Below the pieces are notes generated by a model that worked only from the letters and a program-made list of their open reading frames with translations, was not told the DNA's origin and did not search any database. Shown here piece by piece: positions 1 through 6,356 of a stretch of DNA of 6,866 bases. Each line of letters starts with the position of its first letter. The first letter of the stretch is position 1. Both the position numbers and the translations under genes were made by a program. Source of the stretch: Candidatus Omnitrophota bacterium (lineage in GTDB: Bacteria > Omnitrophota > Gorgyraeia > Duberdicusellales > 4484-171). The stretch covers positions 1 through 6,866 of the forward strand of contig JAFGHG010000133.1 of the NCBI GenBank assembly GCA_016939345.1. Reading direction: 5' to 3'.

Positions 1-337
1 AAAATTGGGGAATAAAGAAATTTATTAATATAAAAAAAATAAGGCAAAAGATCACCAAGAGAAAGAATGACAGGCTCCAGAAGGTCTCAAAAATAGAGTC
101 TTTCTCTTTTTGCTGAGGAAGAAATCTTATAAATGTAGGTATAATTCCCAGTGAGGAAAGGAATATAAGCAAAGAGCCGCAGGATATCAAGGCTGAACCC
201 AAACCAATATCTTCTATGGAATAAAAACGCGATGCCACCCACCAAAAAATTATCCCTGATATTCCTAAAGAAATCTTGGAAAATATTAAATAAAAAGAGT
301 GAAGAAAAATATTATCCTTAATTTGTTTTGAACTCAT
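1..337 (-). CDS. Polysaccharide/O-antigen flippase (MOP superfamily, Wzx-like), N-terminal part only
   Basis: An open frame starts at ATG 337 and reads 112 residues with no stop to the left window edge, so the gene continues beyond it. Hydrophobic segments lie at about residues 14-35, 45-70 and 83-109, separated by short polar or charged loops. Around residues 36-73 the sequence reads ASRFYS, then IEDIGLGSALIS, then FIRFLP. This matches the first two helices of the polysaccharide-transporter branch of MOP flippases, which typically read like 'ARFYSPEDVGLASALIS...LIRFLP'. Family members have 12-14 membrane helices and about 400-500 residues, so roughly a quarter is visible. They flip undecaprenyl-linked oligosaccharides across the inner membrane. 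The gene starts 39 bases after the upstream radical SAM gene, on the same strand. An in-frame TAG six codons upstream leaves ATG 337 as the natural start, and no clear Shine-Dalgarno precedes it. The family call is good. The transported substrate is inferred only from the neighbouring glycosyltransferases. Confidence 0.82.
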   Translation of the reverse strand, partial: MSSKQIKDNIFLHSFYLIFSKISLGISGIIFWWVASRFYSIEDIGLGSALISCGSLLIFLSSLGIIPTFIRFLPQQKEKDSIFETFWSLSFFLLVIFCLIFFILINFFIPQF

Positions 338-376
338 TCTATGCCAGGTTATACTCTAATGGTTGCCATAAAAATA

Positions 377-1819
377 TCAGACTTTTCCTAAAAGCCTCTT
401 GATTAATACTCCCAATAATCCAAAAAAGCCTCTTTTTTGCAAAGCCTTGTTAAGTGTCACCCATAAACCATCCCGCTTCAAAGACATCTTGCCTCTATAA
501 TAATGGCCTATATCAACGGCTCTCTTGAACTGTCTTTCAATATCCTTACTCCCATACTGAGGATAGCTTACCACGGCTTCAGTAGTCCCGTCGTAACGCT
601 GCCAATCTTTGGTGCGGAGCAAACCCTGGCTTTGCATGTCATTAAAAAAGGGCGTTCCCGGCTGGGGGGTGCAGATAGAAACTTGCAATTCACAAATAAG
701 CTCTTTTTTTAATAAATCCCTCAACAAGCAAAGGGTTTTTTCGTCTTCTTGAATATCTGCCCCTGGAGCACCTATCAAAAATGTTCCATAAATTTCAAAA
801 CCCAATTTTTTAGCTTTCTCTAGAACACGAAAAAGTCTTTTTATGTCTATCTTTCCTCTCATGCCGATACTCTCAGCGATTTTGTCGCTGGCTGTCTCTA
901 TGCCTATGCGTATCTGATAATATCCTGCCTTTTTCATAATCTCGAGGACTTCTTCATCAAGAGTTGCATAGGCACACATGGCAGTATAGTGCAGTTTATT
1001 CAGGTCTGAGGCTATGATCTTTTTACATAATTCGATAACATGATCCCGTTTAAAATTATGAATTTCCTCATCAAAAAATATGCCTTCCATTTCTTTGTAT
1101 TTGTTTTTAAGATAACTTATCTCTTTTACGATATCGTCTGTGTTTCTTGCCCGCCAGGTAGGCTTGCTGTAATATAAATTAGAGCAGACACAAAAACTGC
1201 AGCGGAAAGGACAGCCTCTCGAACCGTAAGCCTGAATCTGGCGAAAGCGTAAACCCGGAGGACCGGGAACACAGTAATCTATACGCTTTATATCATCATC
1301 TTCGGGCCAGGGCAGAGAATTAACATCCAAAGGATCTCTGCATGCATTAGGATAGATTCCTTCTATGGAAGAAACCTCTTTTCCTTGAATTATGTCCAGC
1401 ACAGTAAACTCATACTCCCCTTGACAGACAAAATCTACGCTTTTGGAAAGTTCTTCTGGATAAGCGCTGGCGTGCTGTCCGGCAAAAATAAGCTTAGTGC
1501 CTAATTGCTTTTTTAATTGAAGAGCGAGGCGTAAGTCTTCATCTATGGTGCGGGTTGAGCTTTCCATAATAAGAAAATCCGGCCTCTCTTTGATAATCTC
1601 TTTGAGATATGTCTGGCAATCAAATTCTCTTAAACAGCCATCAATCATCTTTACATCATGGCCGGTCTCGCGCTTAAGCAGGGCGGTTAAATAAGCCAGC
1701 TCCCAAGGGTACCATGCAAAATACATCCTTTTTACGCCAGTCGTCCAGCGGCTAGGATAATGAATCATCTTATACCCTCTCTTGTCTACGCCCACGCTGT
1801 TTGCAACAACTATTTTCAT
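377..1819 (-). CDS. Radical SAM protein with N-terminal B12-binding-like domain
   Basis: This 480-residue protein has the usual length and layout of cobalamin-domain radical SAM enzymes. A Rossmann-like N-terminal domain (about 1-150) opens with MKIVVANS and contains LIFAGQHASAYPEE near 110-123, as in the B12-binding-like domains of this group. The radical SAM core (about 195-400) carries the [4Fe-4S] motif C203-x3-C207-x2-C210 in GCPFRCSFC, with an extra cysteine at 212. The SAM-contacting motif GIET lies at 306-309, and TFLIGAPG at 346-353. The C-terminal part has PQPGTPFF (385-392) and DW (405-406). The base-off cobalamin motif DxHxxG is not present. The tail (about 453-480) is basic and hydrophobic. 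The start is supported by a good Shine-Dalgarno 7 bases upstream, and the gene begins 3 bases after the SDR gene ends. The protein should reductively cleave SAM to a 5'-deoxyadenosyl radical. The reaction (methylation, dehydrogenation, rearrangement) and substrate are unknown, though the context points to a glycan or its lipid carrier. Confidence 0.9.
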   Translation of the reverse strand: MKIVVANSVGVDKRGYKMIHYPSRWTTGVKRMYFAWYPWELAYLTALLKRETGHDVKMIDGCLREFDCQTYLKEIIKERPDFLIMESSTRTIDEDLRLALQLKKQLGTKLIFAGQHASAYPEELSKSVDFVCQGEYEFTVLDIIQGKEVSSIEGIYPNACRDPLDVNSLPWPEDDDIKRIDYCVPGPPGLRFRQIQAYGSRGCPFRCSFCVCSNLYYSKPTWRARNTDDIVKEISYLKNKYKEMEGIFFDEEIHNFKRDHVIELCKKIIASDLNKLHYTAMCAYATLDEEVLEIMKKAGYYQIRIGIETASDKIAESIGMRGKIDIKRLFRVLEKAKKLGFEIYGTFLIGAPGADIQEDEKTLCLLRDLLKKELICELQVSICTPQPGTPFFNDMQSQGLLRTKDWQRYDGTTEAVVSYPQYGSKDIERQFKRAVDIGHYYRGKMSLKRDGLWVTLNKALQKRGFFGLLGVLIKRLLGKV

Positions 1820-1822
1820 TGG

Positions 1823-2845
1823 TTAACCTCTTAAAAATTTTTCTTCTTTGCACCACTGCAATGTTTTTTTAATTCCTTCATCCAGGGTAACCCTTGGATT
1901 ATATTCTAACTCCTTCTCAGCCTTTTCTATAGAAAATATTCTGTTAGTCCTTTGATCTCCCCCGGCCATAAAGTAAACCGGCAGATCACAAAAACCTAAA
2001 AGCTGAAGGAGTTTGCGGCGCACAAGAAAACAGTTTGTGCTCACCAGATTCTTTCTGCTTTCAGGAAGGTGCATTGAAAGACCTTCGGCGGTCTTTTCGT
2101 AAATATCTTCAAGCTTTACTATCTCCTTTCCGCAAATATTATAGCGGCCGGAATTACAGGCAGTTGTTATAACTAATTTATAAATTATATCAGCAACATC
2201 ACTAACGAATACAGGATTGTATAGAAAATCATTCCATAAAAAACGCGAACGCATCAATTCTGTTTTCTTTACAATACTTTTGGCAATCGTGGGAATAAGA
2301 AAATTACTCCCGGGTCCGTAAACATTTCCCAGACGTAATATTATAACAGCTGGGCTGCCAGCCTTTTGGCCAAGATCAATTATTGCCTTCTCTGCCTCTA
2401 ATTTCGACAGCCCATAGGCAGATACCGGCTGGTTTTCATCTGACTCAGCGGCAGGCAGGCTTTGGTTAAAAACCGGGCCATGGGCTTCAATAGTACTGGT
2501 GAAGATGAATTTCTTAACCTCATTGGCAATGCTCCACTTAAACAAATTTACCGTTGCTTCGGTGTTTGATTTGAATAATTGATCCCTTTTTCCATAAAAG
2601 TCAAGACTGGCCGCCATATGAACTACACAATCAACCCTTCCATATTGTATATAATTATTCAATAGCTGCTCTGTTTTTGGCCAATTGCATAAATCTCCCT
2701 CTAGAATATTTACCTTGCCTAAAAGATAATGAGGCAGTCTTTTTCTTTGCCGAAGGTAAACAGCCAAATCAGTATTCCCATCGAGCAATTTAGCAGCTAA
2801 ATGCTTACCGATAAAGCCGCTTGCGCCTGTTAATAAAACTCTCAT
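1823..2845 (-). CDS. NAD(P)-dependent epimerase/dehydratase or reductase (extended SDR)
   Basis: The 340-residue protein has full extended-SDR length. The nucleotide-binding motif TGASGFIG has its glycines at 7, 10 and 13. The acidic residue of EGD (49-51) and VVHMAAS (74-80) are the next conserved strands. The catalytic set is visible as S117/T118 in FTSTIEAHG and Y144-x3-K148 in YGLSK. RLGNVYGPG (171-179) and the late FSIEKAEKELEYNP stretch (about 304-317) are typical of sugar epimerases/dehydratases and of the related HpnA and dihydroflavonol-reductase-like group. Such enzymes act in the cytoplasm on nucleotide sugars or on ketone/alcohol groups of other metabolites, and the exact substrate cannot be assigned. 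The ATG overlaps the stop of the preceding radical SAM gene as ATGA, and the next radical SAM gene follows after 3 bases, so this gene sits tightly between two radical SAM genes. It may supply or process the same substrate. A GGA lies 7 bases before the ATG. Confidence 0.9.
   Translation of the reverse strand: MRVLLTGASGFIGKHLAAKLLDGNTDLAVYLRQRKRLPHYLLGKVNILEGDLCNWPKTEQLLNNYIQYGRVDCVVHMAASLDFYGKRDQLFKSNTEATVNLFKWSIANEVKKFIFTSTIEAHGPVFNQSLPAAESDENQPVSAYGLSKLEAEKAIIDLGQKAGSPAVIILRLGNVYGPGSNFLIPTIAKSIVKKTELMRSRFLWNDFLYNPVFVSDVADIIYKLVITTACNSGRYNICGKEIVKLEDIYEKTAEGLSMHLPESRKNLVSTNCFLVRRKLLQLLGFCDLPVYFMAGGDQRTNRIFSIEKAEKELEYNPRVTLDEGIKKTLQWCKEEKFLRG
1827..1832 (-). promoter_or_regulatory. Ribosome binding site of the radical SAM gene starting at 1819
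   Basis: On the minus strand AAGAGG is followed by a 7-base spacer and then ATG at 1819. The site lies inside the last codons of the SDR gene (Leu-Arg-Gly-stop), so translation of the two genes is probably coupled. It is the clearest Shine-Dalgarno in the window and fixes the start of this gene. Confidence 0.7.
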
Positions 2846-4245
2846 CGCTGTTTCCAGTTCAGATAGGTTAAGATACGCCTGATTAAACGGCCAGGAAATA
2901 AAATTTCTTTGATGATTCTCTTGGGTCTTAGAAAAAACCTGCTATAGGCTTGCCTGTTGATAGAAAAAACCTGATCAAGCGAAAGCCAGCGCGTTGCCAT
3001 GACAGGCTCAAGGCTAGAAAAGAATTTCCAATCCTTTTTAATGAGCAAATTCTCCTTCTTGGCTATGACAAAAAGCTCTGTGCCGGGAAAAGGGGTCGCA
3101 AAAGTAAATTGAACGTGATCAGGTTCAAGCTCTATGGCAAAAGAAACGTTTTCCTTTATAGTCTCTGCCGAATCATTAGGCAATCCGTTTATGAAAAAGG
3201 CAAATGTTTCAATGCCTAATTCCCTGCAGGTTTTAAAAACCTCTTTTGTTTTTTCAAGGCTTTTTCTCTTAGCCTCACAATCCATATCGCTGGCTACATC
3301 CCCCGAAACAGATTCAACCCCAAAGTTGATCCCCAAACATCCTGCCTCTTTCATAGCCAGAAGTAATTCTTTGTCAACAGAGTCAAGAGATGTCTCGCAT
3401 CTCCATTTTAGGCTCAAGCCTCTGTCTTTTATCAGACGGCAAATCTCTGCGGTCCTTTTATAATCAGCAGCAAAAAGAGCATCGCGAAACAAAACCATTT
3501 TGGCTCCGACCTCTTTCTTTAAAAACTCCATTTCCCTAACCACCCTTAATGCAGACATTCTAGAGTATCTAAACTGCTGCGCTACCGGATACGGACAAAA
3601 TTTACACCTAAACACGCAGCCTCGGGAAGAATGCATAGTTACATAGGGGTATTCCTTTTTGTAAAGGTAAAAATACTTATTATAAGGTGCGATATCCCAT
3701 GCTGGAAAAGGAAAATTATCCATATCGCCATGAGGGCATTGCTGCTTTATTACTTCTTGGCCCGACAAAATACATATACCCGGGATTGCTTTAAATTGGC
3801 CGCTTTTTGTTAGTTGTATAAGTTTATCAATTACCTCCGGACTGATATCAATCAGTATGGCATCCGCTGCGGTTTTGGCAAAAACCTCTTCAGCCGTAGC
3901 AACAGCATGCGGCCCGAGAAGTATGACTTTTAAATCTAAATCTTTTTTTAATTTAGCCGCCAGTAAACAATCGATCTCAATGGTTGGAGTTGATGTATTG
4001 ATAAAAACCGCATCCGGATTACGCAGCTTAATCTGCTCAATTATTTTTATTTCGCTATAATCTTCAGCAACCGCATCTAAAAAAATAACTTCACCCTGCT
4101 CTTTTAGCATCGCAGCCAGTAAAAGCAGATTATGAGGCGGCAACACCGTTCCCCCTGGAAAATGAAGCATGCCGTAACCGCCCATAAAATCCCTATTAGC
4201 TACATAGCCTCGGGGACTGGGAGGATTAATAAGGAAAAAATTCAT
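2842..4245 (-). CDS. Radical SAM protein with N-terminal B12-binding-like domain (CPYP subgroup)
   Basis: The 467-residue protein has the two-domain layout of class B radical SAM enzymes. Residues 1-150 form a B12-binding-like Rossmann domain: MNFFLINPPSPRG at the start, a Pro-rich PPHNLLLLAAML helix at 36-47, and VILLGPHA at 107-114. No DxHxxG cobalamin-ligand motif is seen. A linker with FPFPAWD (178-184) leads to the radical SAM core with C210-x3-C214-x2-C217 in RGCVFRCKFCPYP. Further core motifs are FRDALF (253-258), WRCETSLD (281-288), GVES (309-312), FINGLPND (351-358) and TPFPGTELF (384-392), followed by DW (405-406). The C-terminal FLRPKRIIK and the basic helix after it could touch the membrane. 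The gene starts 67 bases after the GT4 gene, the longest gap in the window, with only a weak Shine-Dalgarno, and its stop overlaps the SDR start by 4 bases. The radical SAM call is firm; reaction and substrate are unknown. Confidence 0.92.
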   Translation of the reverse strand: MNFFLINPPSPRGYVANRDFMGGYGMLHFPGGTVLPPHNLLLLAAMLKEQGEVIFLDAVAEDYSEIKIIEQIKLRNPDAVFINTSTPTIEIDCLLAAKLKKDLDLKVILLGPHAVATAEEVFAKTAADAILIDISPEVIDKLIQLTKSGQFKAIPGICILSGQEVIKQQCPHGDMDNFPFPAWDIAPYNKYFYLYKKEYPYVTMHSSRGCVFRCKFCPYPVAQQFRYSRMSALRVVREMEFLKKEVGAKMVLFRDALFAADYKRTAEICRLIKDRGLSLKWRCETSLDSVDKELLLAMKEAGCLGINFGVESVSGDVASDMDCEAKRKSLEKTKEVFKTCRELGIETFAFFINGLPNDSAETIKENVSFAIELEPDHVQFTFATPFPGTELFVIAKKENLLIKKDWKFFSSLEPVMATRWLSLDQVFSINRQAYSRFFLRPKRIIKEILFPGRLIRRILTYLNWKQR

Positions 4246-4312
4246 TTCTTATATTATTAGGAATTATTAAAGCCTTTTTACCGGATAAATCAAAATTTTA
4301 TAGCCTCTGGGT

Positions 4313-5410
4313 CTATCTATAAGAATCAATAATTTCTCTTAACTTTTCCTTTAGGGTATGATAGGAAAAGTTAGCAATAATATGTTCTCTTGCATGGGGC
4401 TTGGCCGAAAAATCTTTGCTATCAATTGCCTTTATGATTTCCTGGCTTAGGCTTTGCGGGTTAAAATTGCTTAAAGTACAAAATTCTCCCAAGGCATCTT
4501 TTGTGTATCCGGTTAGACAGCCAATAACTTTTTTATTCATCGAGAGGTATTCAAGGGTCTTAAAGGAAACCCGCATCTTGTTCCCCAGATTATCGCGCAT
4601 GTATATTAAACAAATGTTTGAAATGGCCAGGAGTTCGGCTACTTCTTTCTGAGGAATAAAGCCGGTTATTGAATAATCATCTATACCTGCTTCTTTTAAT
4701 TTCTCTCTAAAGGCTTCTTGGAGCAATCCTCCGCCAATAAAAAAAAGGTGTGTGTTGTCTATTTTAACTGTTATTTTCTTTAATGCTTCTAGAATCAGGT
4801 CGATGTCTCTCATACCCCCTTCAGTAAAGGTGCAAAGAAAGGTCAGGATTATTTTACCTCTTAGGCCTTTGGCTTGAACTATTTTTTCAGGATCATATAA
4901 ACCGGGATCAAATATATCGGTATCAATGCATTGAGGCAGAATATTTACTTCTCTGGCTTTATACGAACGCAGGTAGTACGTCAAATAATTATTGTGGGTT
5001 GTTATCCTGGGTAGCCGTCGGGGAACCTTTTTTTCCAGAAAAGAGCTTATTTTTTTTCTAAAATTTGTGGATTGGAATTCTGAATCCAGATCATCGCAAT
5101 CAACGATAAATTTTTTTTTCATTAATTTTAAAGTGACTATCGAAAAAATTGTCAAAGGTGTGATCTTGGCGATTATATAAAGATCGTAAACGCCTCTAAA
5201 ACACAACCAGGCCCGCCTTAAGGAAGCTAAAAGAAAACTGAGAATATTGTTTGCCTGAGAGATGCAGAAAACATTAATATCATCCAGGTCGCTGTTAGAT
5301 TCTACATACCAGACATCTTCTCCTAACTCCTTTAAGGCTTTAAAAATTATCCTTGATCTGACTGTTGAGCCATACTTTGGACCAAGAGAATTTATTAAAA
5401 GAATCTTCAT
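4313..5410 (-). CDS. GT-B glycosyltransferase, GT4 (glycosyl transferases group 1) type
   Basis: The 365-residue protein has the normal length of a GT4 enzyme with two Rossmann-like domains. The N-terminal acceptor domain opens with MKILLINSLGPKYGS and helix RSRIIFKALKELG, typical of these enzymes. A hydrophobic, partly basic stretch (about 55-97) would allow peripheral membrane binding, and VDCDDLDSEF follows at 103-112. The linker carries LPQCIDTDIFDP (158-169), matching the usual 'lpNGvD...F.P'. The nucleotide-sugar-binding C-terminal domain shows TFLCTF (190-195), FIGGG (224-228), ITGFIPQKEVAELLAIS (248-264) and KTLEYLSMNKKVI (284-296), whose E287 corresponds to the second Glu of the E-x7-E motif. 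The first Glu position appears substituted, as in a number of family members. It would transfer a sugar from a nucleotide donor to a lipid-linked or growing glycan at the inner face of the membrane. It starts 10 bases after the GT2 gene. Donor and acceptor are not predictable. Confidence 0.88.
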   Translation of the reverse strand: MKILLINSLGPKYGSTVRSRIIFKALKELGEDVWYVESNSDLDDINVFCISQANNILSFLLASLRRAWLCFRGVYDLYIIAKITPLTIFSIVTLKLMKKKFIVDCDDLDSEFQSTNFRKKISSFLEKKVPRRLPRITTHNNYLTYYLRSYKAREVNILPQCIDTDIFDPGLYDPEKIVQAKGLRGKIILTFLCTFTEGGMRDIDLILEALKKITVKIDNTHLFFIGGGLLQEAFREKLKEAGIDDYSITGFIPQKEVAELLAISNICLIYMRDNLGNKMRVSFKTLEYLSMNKKVIGCLTGYTKDALGEFCTLSNFNPQSLSQEIIKAIDSKDFSAKPHAREHIIANFSYHTLKEKLREIIDSYR

Positions 5411-5420
5411 TGTTTATCCA

Positions 5421-6356
5421 TTATCTGCCTTTGATAATTCCTTTAAAAAACCCGCAGTGCCAGAAAATAAACGCAGATAGAGCCAGAAAAAACACGAACA
5501 AATCAAAAGCAAAATAAATTAAAAGTAAGAGGAGTAAGAGAAAAAAATACAATTCTGTTCTAATTATCAGGAAATCGGTTTTATAGCCAAGGAGTAAAGC
5601 GGTCAAAACAGCTAAGGCGGCAAGAGGCACTATCTGGACTTTTCTAAAAAATCCGTATCTTCTAGCTAGAACCCCTTGGACATCTCCGTATCTATACATC
5701 ATTCTTAGAAATGAATTTAAATCCTTTGGGCGGTGATGATAGACAACGGCCCGGGGGTTACAAACTATAATATTTCCTTTTTTCTTGAGGCGATAATCCA
5801 GCTCAACATCTTCACCAGGCCATAATCCTTCTAAAAAACCCCCTTCTTCTAGGAAAACGCTCCTCTTATACATTACATTGCAGGATGGGTTATGGTTTAC
5901 CTTAGAAATCTTACTGCCGGTATATTGAGTATATTCGGCAACAATGCCTGCCTTCTTAAGAAGTTTGTATACTTTTCTCTCAAAAAAAGTGGCATCAGCA
6001 GGAATATCTTGTTTTCCTCCGCAGGATGCTGCCTCGGGAAAGATCTCAAAGCCTTTAAGCAGCTCTTTTAGCCAGTCGACCGCGACAATGCAATCCGAAT
6101 CAGTAAAAGCCAAATATTGGGCCTGAGTTGATTTAGCGGCAAGGTTACGGGCATATGAAGGGCCTTTGCTCTGGCTTTTTAGGACCAAGAGCCTGTCTTT
6201 TGCCTGCTTTAATGCTTCAGGTATCTCCTCTAATCCGTCATCGACTATTATTATTTCATAAGAATGGTGATCCAGCTCAAGGAGAGAGCGAATATGGTTT
6301 GTAAACTCCCTGCCTGCTCTTTTGACCGGAACAATCACACAGACTTGTTTATCCAC
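5421..6356 (-). CDS. Family 2 glycosyltransferase with C-terminal membrane segments
   Basis: The 311-residue protein has a GT-A catalytic domain over about residues 4-215. VCVIVPVK opens the fold, EIIIVDDG (34-41) is the nucleotide-binding VDD, and GPSYARNLAAK (65-75) is the conserved helix. FTDSD (84-88) is the metal-binding DxD, and WPGEDVELDYRL (179-190) holds the ED pair of the catalytic-base region. KVQIVPLAALAVLTALLLGY (239-258) and a long hydrophobic stretch at about 264-300 with a run of seven leucines form two or three membrane helices ending in a short basic tail. It should therefore be an inner-membrane enzyme with its active site in the cytoplasm, transferring a sugar to a lipid-linked acceptor. 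The start is GTG at 6356, inside the end of the upstream radical SAM gene (8-base overlap). No ATG lies nearby, an in-frame stop is at 6384-6386, and AGAAAGG stands 9 bases upstream. Sugar and acceptor are unknown. Confidence 0.9.
   Translation of the reverse strand: MDKQVCVIVPVKRAGREFTNHIRSLLELDHHSYEIIIVDDGLEEIPEALKQAKDRLLVLKSQSKGPSYARNLAAKSTQAQYLAFTDSDCIVAVDWLKELLKGFEIFPEAASCGGKQDIPADATFFERKVYKLLKKAGIVAEYTQYTGSKISKVNHNPSCNVMYKRSVFLEEGGFLEGLWPGEDVELDYRLKKKGNIIVCNPRAVVYHHRPKDLNSFLRMMYRYGDVQGVLARRYGFFRKVQIVPLAALAVLTALLLGYKTDFLIIRTELYFFLLLLLLLIYFAFDLFVFFLALSAFIFWHCGFFKGIIKGR

Noticed and set aside
338..376. Possible terminator or hairpin between the radical SAM gene and the flippase gene.
   Set aside because: Only short imperfect inverted matches (TGG/CCA type) are seen, with no stable GC stem followed by a U-run.
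1823..4245. Hopanoid biosynthesis locus (HpnA-like SDR, B12-type radical SAM like HpnP, and a glycosyltransferase).
   Set aside because: No squalene-hopene cyclase or other hopanoid-specific gene is in the window, and the SDR and radical SAM motifs are too general. The flippase and two glycosyltransferases fit a glycan locus better.
4246..4312. A possible internal promoter in the 67-base gap: TTGATT at 4288-4293 and AATAAT at 4263-4268 on the minus strand.
   Set aside because: The spacer is 19 bases, the -35 matches only four of six positions, and the sequence is AT-rich enough for such matches by chance. It would also leave a leader of only about 10 bases.
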